Source of the DNA: Sphingobium sp.
Lineage (GTDB): Bacteria > Pseudomonadota > Alphaproteobacteria > Sphingomonadales > Sphingomonadaceae
Length of the DNA stretch: 10,868 nucleotides
Reading direction: 5' to 3'
NCBI GenBank assembly: GCA_020051025.1
Contig: JAGVJS010000043.1
Coordinates: 1-10,868, forward strand
The notes under the pieces were generated by a model. It searched no databases and had not been told where the DNA came from. It worked only from the letters and a program-made list of their open reading frames with translations. Positions 1-5,335 of the stretch are shown piece after piece. The translations under genes were made by a program, and so were the position numbers. Each line of letters begins with the position of its first letter. The stretch's first letter is position 1.

Positions 1-621
1 CTGGACCAGCACCGTCGCCACCAGCACCAGCAAGGCAGCCAGAATGCGGTCGTCGCCGCCCACGCTCTGGGTGGCGCGGCGGATGCCGATCGCGGTCAGC
101 GCAAAGAAAAATCCCGACGCGATACCCGTCAGTGCCGCCGGCTGGGCCAGCGCGCGCAGAAAATCGCCCGGCCCCATCCGCTTGCCGCCGGTCGACAGCA
201 GCATCACCCCCATCACGCCGCAACCGATCCCGGCCCAGGCCAGCGGATGCAGCCGCTCGCCCAGCAGCAGGAAGGAGAGCACCGCCCCCTGCACCGCCTC
301 CGTCTTGGAATAGGCCGTGCCGACCACGAAATTGCGATGCCTGAACGCCATGATCAGCAGATTGGTGGCGATGATCTGCGCCAGACCGCCTGCGACGCAG
401 AAGAACAGGAAAAGCGGTTCGATCGCCGGCAGCGCGGCGGGGAAGGCCAGCCTGTATCCACCCAGCAGCATCAGCGTGAAGGGGATGCCATAAAGGTAGC
501 GGACCAGCCCGGCGGCATTGATCGACAGGCTGTGGCTGACGCGGCGTTGCACCGCGGTGCGCCACGCCTGCACCGCGCCTGCGATCAGCGTCGCGGGCAG
601 CCAGATGGGGGACGTAATCAT
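1..621 (-). CDS. EamA/DMT-family membrane transporter (3' end outside window)
   Basis: Inner-membrane protein of the drug/metabolite transporter superfamily; the substrate cannot be told from sequence. Reading the minus strand from the ATG at 619-621 gives 207 codons with no stop before the left edge. The product starts MITSPIWLPATLIAG and is a run of hydrophobic helices with short basic loops. Family-like features are the early helix pair, the stretch NFVVGTAYSKTEAVQGAVL near residues 98-116 followed by LLLGERLHPLAWAG near 118-131, and a small polar break (STGGKRMGPGD) before the second half. This is the usual EamA duplicated-domain layout; members are near 300 aa, so about a third is missing. 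It lies 31 nt after the DUF3667 gene on the same strand and could be co-transcribed with it. Family assignment is fairly firm; function is open. Confidence 0.8.
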   Translation of the reverse strand, partial: MITSPIWLPATLIAGAVQAWRTAVQRRVSHSLSINAAGLVRYLYGIPFTLMLLGGYRLAFPAALPAIEPLFLFFCVAGGLAQIIATNLLIMAFRHRNFVVGTAYSKTEAVQGAVLSFLLLGERLHPLAWAGIGCGVMGVMLLSTGGKRMGPGDFLRALAQPAALTGIASGFFFALTAIGIRRATQSVGGDDRILAALLVLVATVLVQ

Positions 622-652
622 GCGCGCCCCTATACAGGGCGGTCCGCTCGCG

Positions 653-1723
653 TCACCCCAGCCAGACGATCAGCGTGAAGAAGAGCGACAGCGACACGCA
701 GGCAAAGCCGTAAAGCAATGGCAGCCGCAGCAGCGCGCCGGTACGCGACAGGCTGTAGGCGTCCTTGAACTGGCGATACATGTGCCAGGCGGCGAACAGC
801 AGCAGCCCCAGCGTCACCAGTCCGCTCGTCACATGCAGCGCGGTCAGGATCATCGACAGCGAAAAGAGCAGCGACATGAAGGCGATGGAGTAAGTGACGT
901 ACATCGCATGATCGTACATCTTGAACTGCCGGCTGAACGGGAAGAGCAGCCACAGGAAGGGCAGCGAGATCAGGATCAGCGCCCAGGAGAATTTATAGGC
1001 GTTGGCCTTGAGCTTGTAATAGGCGAATTCCGGGTTCTTCGCCGCCGCGCTCACCACGCTGCCCACGCTTTTCGCGACCCCGCCATGCACCCCTTCGCCG
1101 ACCAGCGAATCGGTAAGGCCGCTCGCCAGTGACAGGGCTTTTCGTTCAGCCCGCGCGTCGTCCAGATCTTCGTTCAGTGCCGCCTTGCGCGCCGCGGAAA
1201 TGTCCCGCTGCGCCAGCTTCGCCTCGATCTTGCGAATATCGGCATCGGCCTTGGCCTGTTCCTTGCGCAGTTCGGCCTGGGCTTCCCTGTTCATCTTCAC
1301 GCCCTGCACGGCGTCCGCCGGGCCATGATGGCTGGTGAGCGAGAAAATGGCGTACATCAGGAAGGCGGAAAACAGGAAGAGCGCGAAGGGCGACACGAAT
1401 TTCGCCCGCTCGCCATGAATATAGCGGCGCGTCAGCGTGCCCGGCCGCAGCGCCAGTTCGGGCAGCGTGTTCCAGATCTTCCCTTCGAAATGCAGCACGC
1501 CATGGGCCAGATCATGCCCGATCGCGGCGAAGCTGCGGTGCAGATGCGCCGCCTGCCCGCACTGCGCGCAATAGGCGTCCGTCACCATCGCCCCGCAATT
1601 GAGGCAGGCGCCATGGCCAGCCTCATGCGCTCCATGTCCGGCTTCGCCATGGCCCGGCTCGACTGCGCGAGCCAGCATCCCGCCAGTGATCGCGTCACCC
1701 GCTGCTTCGATGTCCCCTGTCAT
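653..1723 (-). CDS. DUF3667 family zinc-ribbon membrane protein
   Basis: 356-aa protein of unknown function. Seen in order: a Gly/His-rich segment at residues 24-38 (repeated GHG units); a zinc-ribbon-like pair C40-x2-C43 and C52-x2-C55 in the context CLNCG...YCAQCGQ; the family-typical stretch FEGKIWNTLPELALRPG near 79-95; a first membrane helix near 109-129; a charged Lys/Glu/Ala-rich, probably coiled-coil segment near 143-197; and about four C-terminal membrane helices from about residue 245. The CxxC pair followed by the LRPG and YIHGERAKFVSPF motifs is the DUF3667 signature. The start at 1723 has no clear Shine-Dalgarno. TACACT lies 8 nt upstream of the ATG, so leaderless expression is possible. 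M16 is an alternative start. It is followed by the EamA gene on the same strand. Confidence 0.8.
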   Translation of the reverse strand: MTGDIEAAGDAITGGMLARAVEPGHGEAGHGAHEAGHGACLNCGAMVTDAYCAQCGQAAHLHRSFAAIGHDLAHGVLHFEGKIWNTLPELALRPGTLTRRYIHGERAKFVSPFALFLFSAFLMYAIFSLTSHHGPADAVQGVKMNREAQAELRKEQAKADADIRKIEAKLAQRDISAARKAALNEDLDDARAERKALSLASGLTDSLVGEGVHGGVAKSVGSVVSAAAKNPEFAYYKLKANAYKFSWALILISLPFLWLLFPFSRQFKMYDHAMYVTYSIAFMSLLFSLSMILTALHVTSGLVTLGLLLFAAWHMYRQFKDAYSLSRTGALLRLPLLYGFACVSLSLFFTLIVWLG

Positions 1724-1778
1724 GGAGCGGAAGTGTATCAGTGGTGTATGACGGACGCCAGACGGCTTGCGCTCTGCG

Positions 1779-2015
1779 TCAACTGGGCTTGGTGCCGGAC
1801 GGCACGGCCGGCGGCCATCCCTGTCGTCCCATCGTCCAGTTCGCCTGCAACCGCACCAGCGGATTGGGCGCGCACCATATCTCGCCGCTGTCGCACAGGC
1901 CCGTCACCCAGATCAGATTATGCTCCTGCCCATAATCGATGACGGCCAGGGCATAGCCTTTTCCCTTCCCCTCGACGGTAACGGGCAAGGGCGGATCGAG
2001 CTGGGTGAAGGACAT
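1779..2015 (-). CDS. 78-aa hypothetical protein, likely conserved in sphingomonads
   Basis: Small soluble protein of unknown function. The middle (GYALAVIDYGQEHNLIWVT, then GEIWCAPNPLVRLQANWTMG) has the look of a conserved sphingomonad family in which a short Trp-rich motif follows an AVIDYG segment; that recollection needs a search. There is no signal peptide or membrane helix. The ATG at 2013-2015 has a good Shine-Dalgarno (GGAG, 6-7 nt upstream), which lies inside the 3' arm of a perfect 8-bp hairpin at 2021-2042. It sits between the DUF559 gene and the DUF3667 gene on the same strand. The C-terminal about 15 residues (QGWPPAVPSGTKPS) look unstructured. That it is a real gene is likely; its role is unknown. 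Confidence 0.65.
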   Translation of the reverse strand: MSFTQLDPPLPVTVEGKGKGYALAVIDYGQEHNLIWVTGLCDSGEIWCAPNPLVRLQANWTMGRQGWPPAVPSGTKPS

Positions 2016-2020
2016 GGGTT

Positions 2021-2042
2021 TCTCCGGCTTGGGTGCCGGAGA
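2021..2042 (-). promoter_or_regulatory. 5'-UTR hairpin overlapping the Shine-Dalgarno of the 78-aa gene
   Basis: The plus strand reads TCTCCGGC, loop TTGGGT, GCCGGAGA, a perfect 8-bp stem. In the minus-strand mRNA the 3' arm contains the GGAG that serves the ATG at 2015, so the hairpin would mask the ribosome-binding site. A translational control role is inferred; the stem itself is seen directly. Confidence 0.45.
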
Positions 2043-2095
2043 GAATGTGCGGGAGAGTGCGGGGTTCCTGCCCCTTAACCGAGATCAGCCACTTC

Positions 2096-2500
2096 TTAAT
2101 CCTCCCCATCGCCAGATGGGGAGGGGGACCGCTCGCGTAGCGAGTGGTGGAGGGGACATGCGCAATGGTCGAGAATAAGTCGCGTCACGGCATCAAGATC
2201 ACCCAGCACATCGGTGGCCTTGATCCGCAGTACCGTAAGCCCTTGCGCACTCAGCCACGCATCGCGCCGTGCGTCATGCGCGACCTGTTCGGCGATGTCA
2301 TGGCTTCCGCCATCCACCTCGATCGCCAGTCGCGCCGAGGCATAATAGAAATCCAAGACATAAGGCCCTGCCGGATGCTGCCGTCGAAATTTCAGCCCTT
2401 GTGGCTTGGTGCGCAGCCACTGCCAAAGGGCAATTTCGGGAGGAGATAAAGCGCGCCTCAGTTTGCGCGCTTTCTCAACGGTCTTGCGTTTCGGCGGCAT
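2096..2500 (-). CDS. DUF559 endonuclease-like protein, cassette A
   Basis: 134-aa protein of the DUF559 family, a small PD-(D/E)XK nuclease fold related to Vsr-type enzymes; a nuclease role is inferred from family. Core motifs: ARKLRR (11-16), E22 with LW (25-26), KFRRQ (37-41), GPY (45-47), then the presumed active-site residues D50 (in LDFYY) and E61/D63 (IEVDGG), with H67. The ATG at 2498-2500 is chosen because AGGGGAA just upstream is a good Shine-Dalgarno and the conserved domain starts within 15 residues; this Shine-Dalgarno comes from the inner tail of the right-hand inverted arm. An upstream in-frame ATG (2611) would only add repeat-encoded residues. The last about 20 residues (HHSLRERSPSPSGDGED) are the translated left arm, and the stop lies just outside it. 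It is oriented like the fumarase gene 65 nt upstream. Confidence 0.85.
   Translation of the reverse strand: MPPKRKTVEKARKLRRALSPPEIALWQWLRTKPQGLKFRRQHPAGPYVLDFYYASARLAIEVDGGSHDIAEQVAHDARRDAWLSAQGLTVLRIKATDVLGDLDAVTRLILDHCACPLHHSLRERSPSPSGDGED
2100..2156. repeat. Left inverted arm of cassette A (double-hairpin unit)
   Basis: Hairpin 1 is a perfect 10-bp stem (CCTCCCCATC at 2101-2110 with GATGGGGAGG at 2115-2124, loop GCCA). A GGGA linker follows, then hairpin 2 (2129-2147, seven pairs including one G-T) and the tail GGTGGAGGGGA ending at 2156. It is also coding, forming the C-terminal tail of the DUF559 protein. Confidence 0.85.
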
Positions 2501-2506
2501 CGCACT

Positions 2507-2557
2507 TCCCCTCCACCGGCTTCGCCGGTCCCCCTCCCCATCTTGCGATGGGGAGGA
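2507..2557. repeat. Right inverted arm of cassette A (double-hairpin unit)
   Basis: Inverted partner of 2100-2156. Hairpin 1 has the same 10-bp stem (2533-2542 with 2547-2556). Hairpin 2 is a different sequence but a perfect 6-bp stem (ACCGGC at 2515-2520 with GCCGGT at 2524-2529). The tail at 2507-2517 supplies the ribosome-binding site of the DUF559 gene. It begins 8 nt past the fumarase stop codon. Confidence 0.85.
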
Positions 2558-2565
2558 TAGGAACG

Positions 2566-4086
2566 TCATGCCTTCTCCAGCAACCCTTCCTTCTTGATCT
2601 TCTCCTGCCACACCAGCGGGGCGAGGCGGTGGACATTCTGGCCTTCGCTATCCACGGCCACGGTGACGGGCATGTCCTCCACCGTGAATTCGTAGATCGC
2701 TTCCATGCCCAGATCCTCAAAGCCCACGACCTTGGCTTCCTTGATCGCGCGGGCGACCAGATAGGCTGCGCCGCCGACCGCCATCAGATAGGCGCTTTTG
2801 TGCGTCTTGATGCTCTCGGTCGCTGCCGGGCCGCGCTCGGCCTTGCCGACGCAGGCGGCCAGCCCCTGTTCCAGCATCATGTCCATGAAGCTGTCCATGC
2901 GGGTCGCGGTCGTCGGGCCGGCCGGGCCGACCACCTCGTCGCGCACCGGATCGACCGGGCCGACATAATAGATCACGCGGCCCTTGAAATCGACCGGCAG
3001 GGTTTCGCCCCTGGCCAGCATATCCTTGATCCGCTTGTGCGCGGCGTCGCGGCCGGTCAGCATCTTGCCATTCAGCAGCAGGCGGTCGCCATGCTTCCAG
3101 CTCTGTACCACTTCCGGCGTCAGATTGTCGAGGTCGACGCGGATCGCTTCCTTGCTCGGCTTCCAGTCGACCTGCGGCCAGTCGGACAGCTTGGGTGTTT
3201 CCAGATAGGCCGGACCCGAACCGTCCAGCGTGAAATGCGCATGGCGGGTCGCGGCGCAGTTCGGAATCATCGCCACCGGCTTGCCCGCCGCATGGCAGGG
3301 ATAGTCGTGGATCTTGATGTCCAGCACGGTGGCGAGGCCACCCAGGCCCTGCGCGCCGATGCCCAGCGCATTGACCTTGTCGAACAGTTCGATGCGCAGT
3401 TCCTCGATCTTGTTCTGCGGCCCGCGCGCCTTGAGTTCGCCCATGTCGATCGGGTCCATCAGGCTTTCCTTGGCCAGCGCCACGGCCTTTTCCGCCGTGC
3501 CGCCGATGCCGATGCCCAGCATGCCGGGCGGGCACCAGCCCGCGCCCATCTGCGGCACCATCTCCAGCACCCAGTCGACGATCGAATCGCTGGGGTTCAT
3601 CATCTTGAACTTGGTCTTGTTCTCGCTGCCGCCACCCTTGGCCGCGACATCGATGATCACCTTGTTGCCCGGCACCATCTCGACATTCAGCACGCAGGGC
3701 GTGTTGTCCTTGGTGTTCTGACGCGAAAAGGCGGGGTCTTTCAGGATCGATGCGCGCAAGCGGTTTTCGGGGTTCAGATAGGCCTTGCGCACGCCTTCGT
3801 CGATGATGTCCTGCATCGACCGGCTGTTATCGTCCAGCCGGCACTCCATGCCCCACTTTACGAAGACATTGACGATGCCGGTGTCCTGGCAGATCGGGCG
3901 ATGCCCTTCGGCGCACATGCGGCTGTTGGTCAGGATCTGCGCGATGGCGTCCTTGGCCGCCGGATTGGCTTCGGCCTCATAGGCGGTGCCCAATGCCCGG
4001 ATATAATCCATCGGGTGATAATAGCTGATGAACTGGAGCGCGTCGGCGACGCTCTCGATGAGGTCGGCGGTCTTGATGAGCGTCAT
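2566..4086 (-). CDS. fumA: Fumarate hydratase class I (iron-sulfur, two-domain)
   Basis: Cytosolic TCA-cycle enzyme interconverting fumarate and L-malate; class I enzymes use an oxygen-sensitive [4Fe-4S] cluster. At 506 aa it holds both family domains. The N-terminal domain shows three presumed cluster cysteines: C66 (HRPICQDTG), C185 (GWCPPGMLGIGIGGT) and C277 (IPNCAATRH). It also has the KGGGSENK motif at 150-157 and GAQGLGG near 244-250. The C-terminal domain carries YYVGPVDP and GPAGPTTATRMD, typical of the swivelling beta domain. The start ATG at 4086 has only a weak upstream purine run but matches the expected N-terminus. Class I is clear; fumA versus fumB naming cannot be separated by sequence alone. 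It lies 91 nt after the GST-like gene, and its stop is followed within 8 nt by the DUF559 cassette. Confidence 0.95.
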   Translation of the reverse strand: MTLIKTADLIESVADALQFISYYHPMDYIRALGTAYEAEANPAAKDAIAQILTNSRMCAEGHRPICQDTGIVNVFVKWGMECRLDDNSRSMQDIIDEGVRKAYLNPENRLRASILKDPAFSRQNTKDNTPCVLNVEMVPGNKVIIDVAAKGGGSENKTKFKMMNPSDSIVDWVLEMVPQMGAGWCPPGMLGIGIGGTAEKAVALAKESLMDPIDMGELKARGPQNKIEELRIELFDKVNALGIGAQGLGGLATVLDIKIHDYPCHAAGKPVAMIPNCAATRHAHFTLDGSGPAYLETPKLSDWPQVDWKPSKEAIRVDLDNLTPEVVQSWKHGDRLLLNGKMLTGRDAAHKRIKDMLARGETLPVDFKGRVIYYVGPVDPVRDEVVGPAGPTTATRMDSFMDMMLEQGLAACVGKAERGPAATESIKTHKSAYLMAVGGAAYLVARAIKEAKVVGFEDLGMEAIYEFTVEDMPVTVAVDSEGQNVHRLAPLVWQEKIKKEGLLEKA

Positions 4087-4108
4087 CTACCCTGGTCCCT
4101 ATTCCTGC

Positions 4109-4131
4109 GGCCCGCCTCTGCACGGCGGGTC
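4109..4131 (-). terminator. GC-rich hairpin between the GST-like gene and fumarase
   Basis: CCCGCC (4111-4116) and GGCGGG (4124-4129) form a 6-bp stem around TCTGCAC, extendable by two weaker pairs. There is no T-run on either side, so it is at best a factor-dependent terminator or mRNA-stability hairpin in the GST-fumarase spacer. Confidence 0.3.
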
Positions 4132-4177
4132 TTGCAAGGGGCAGCGGCTAGTCCCGAATCCGCATCAAGTCCAGCTT

Positions 4178-4822
4178 TCAGCCATCGGCATAGGGGAAAT
4201 GGCTCCACCAGGGCTGCTTCTCCTCCAGCACCCGGGCAAAGCTCGGCCGCGCTTCCAGCCGATGGAGATAGGCGGCCAGCATCGGGTGATCGCTACCCAT
4301 CGGCTGCACCTTGTCGGCGTAGAAAAGGGCAGGGGCAGCGGCGCAGTCCGCCAGCGTGAAGCTATCCCCGGCCGCCCATCTGCGTCCCGCCATCCGCGCC
4401 TCCAGCATCGCATAGCTTTTCGCCAGCAACCCGCGCGCCTGTTCCACCCCATAAGGATCGCGCTGCGCTTCGGGCCGCAGCCGGTCGGCGACGATCGCCT
4501 GCATCGGCGCCATCACATAATTGTCGAACAGCCGGTCCATCAGCCGCACCTCCAGCGCCGCGTCGGGATCGGCGGGGAAGGGGTGGAATATGCCGGCCTC
4601 ATGGCACGCCATATATTCGACGATGATGCTCGCCTCGCCGACCGTGGCGTTTCTGGCGGAGTCGTGCAGGACAGGGAATTTGCCGACCGGCCACAGCGCC
4701 AGCCATTGGGCTGCCACGCCGTCTTCCTCCAGCATCCTGGCCGTGAAGGGCGTGCCATTTTCGTAGAAGGCGATCAGCACCTTCCAGCAGTAGGAAGACA
4801 GCGGGTGGTAGTAGAGAATCAT
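4178..4822 (-). CDS. Glutathione S-transferase family protein
   Basis: 214-aa soluble GST-fold protein; the specific substrate is not inferable. The thioredoxin-like N-terminal domain covers residues 1 to about 75, with strand ILYYHPLSSYCWK (candidate active-site S9/S10/C12 region), cis-proline motif KFPVL (P50) and GEASIIVEY (62-70). Most GSTs have Glu-Ser where this has E63-A64, so glutathione contact may be altered. A helical C-terminal domain follows, with the DSFTLADCAAAPALF motif (N-capping box near the C-terminal core). The ATG at 4820-4822 is preferred over an in-frame ATG at 4846 because AGGAG lies 8 nt before it and the fold starts at once. The NrdR-type palindrome at 4841-4856 lies 18 nt upstream, where its promoter could be. 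It reads away from nrdA and towards fumarase. Confidence 0.85.
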   Translation of the reverse strand: MILYYHPLSSYCWKVLIAFYENGTPFTARMLEEDGVAAQWLALWPVGKFPVLHDSARNATVGEASIIVEYMACHEAGIFHPFPADPDAALEVRLMDRLFDNYVMAPMQAIVADRLRPEAQRDPYGVEQARGLLAKSYAMLEARMAGRRWAAGDSFTLADCAAAPALFYADKVQPMGSDHPMLAAYLHRLEARPSFARVLEEKQPWWSHFPYADG

Positions 4823-4840
4823 CGGATATGCTCCTGCCGA

Positions 4841-4856
4841 CCACAATATCTTGTGC
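4841..4856. promoter_or_regulatory. NrdR-box-like palindrome
   Basis: CCACAATATCTTGTGC matches the known NrdR consensus (acaCwAtATaTwGtgt) at 13 of 16 positions, with the right CAC-8 nt-GTG spacing. NrdR is the repressor of ribonucleotide reductase genes. The site is 18 nt upstream of the GST-like ATG and 479 nt upstream of nrdA. A second box at the usual spacing of about 31 nt is not seen on either side. A degenerate look-alike lies near 5159-5174. Confidence 0.5.
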
Positions 4857-5335
4857 TTGCTGCCCCGCCCGACGGATCGTGCGCCCTTGGCCGCGCCGGT
4901 CGGGAATGACGATTATCGTCGTCGGTTTTAGACCTTGGTCGGAAAATCCATGGCAAGGATTTTTTATTTTTTATCTGCCTGAACCCTCTTGCCTTTTTGC
5001 GGGGCAAGGAAAGTCCATGCGTCGCTTGATGGGCGGTCGATGAGATGACTCATTTTGTCGACGGACGGTTTCATCATCCTGTCACCAGCAGGTGATTCGC
5101 CTCTTGTCGGGTGGCCGATTGTTATGCACTATCTGTGGTATCGGGTTAACGGGGGTTACCCAACAGATTGTGATTGCATCGCTGGATCCTTTTTCAGCGA
5201 GAAGGGATTTTTGTCTCTGCAACCGGTCGGTTTGGCCCTTTTCCGTCCCCGCGGCGGTATGGTTCATGCTAGGATGCGCAGCTTGTCGCGACCCGCTGGA
5301 CCGAATCGAACGGAACAGGAACAACGGGGACTCGC
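4857..5335. other. Gene-free leader/intergenic region upstream of nrdA
   Basis: About 480 nt with no credible gene and lower GC than its surroundings (38% in 4921-4980 by hand count). It contains a terminator-like hairpin at 4943-4972, a small stem CTTGCC/GGCAAG at 4988-5008, and an imperfect inverted repeat GGGTTAAC...GGTTACCC around 5142-5160. A weak sigma70-like pair (TTGTCG at 5104, CACTAT at 5127, 17-nt spacing) is the best promoter I can offer. Three GANTC sites occur (5047, 5303, 5329), close to chance. The nrdA promoter is not securely located. Confidence 0.4.
4943..4972 (+). terminator. Terminator-like hairpin in the nrdA leader
   Basis: AAAATCC (4943-4949), loop ATGGCAA, GGATTTT (4957-4963), continuing into TTATTTTTTA. 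A 7-bp stem plus U-rich tail on the plus strand fits an intrinsic terminator or attenuator, but only two pairs are GC, so it is weak. The same AT-rich block could instead be a promoter UP element. Confidence 0.3.

Larger units (their letters stand above)
2100..2557 (-). mobile_element. Putative DUF559 cassette A with inverted REP-like arms
   Basis: A 458-bp unit: two inverted arms (2100-2156 and 2507-2557) enclosing one DUF559 gene. The outer 32 nt of the arms match at 31 positions, and the inner 11 nt (GGTGGAGGGGA) match fully. The outer edge starts 8 nt after the fumarase stop codon. No target duplication longer than 2-3 nt is visible. The same architecture recurs with different sequence at 7294-7738. 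Calling it mobile is an inference from recurrence and boundaries; no transposase is encoded. Confidence 0.55.

Noticed and set aside
518..1942. Plus-strand open frames (518-1132, 1325-1942) opposite EamA and DUF3667
   Set aside because: Gln/Arg/His-rich translations antisense to genes with clear membrane-protein signatures.
2269..4359. Long plus-strand open frame (696 codons) opposite fumarase
   Set aside because: Exact antisense of a well-supported fumarase; the translation is His/Arg/Ala-rich with no domain. Long antisense frames are expected in high-GC coding DNA.
5047..5333. Three GANTC (CcrM methylation) sites upstream of nrdA
   Set aside because: About two are expected by chance in this length, so not evidence for methylation-dependent control.
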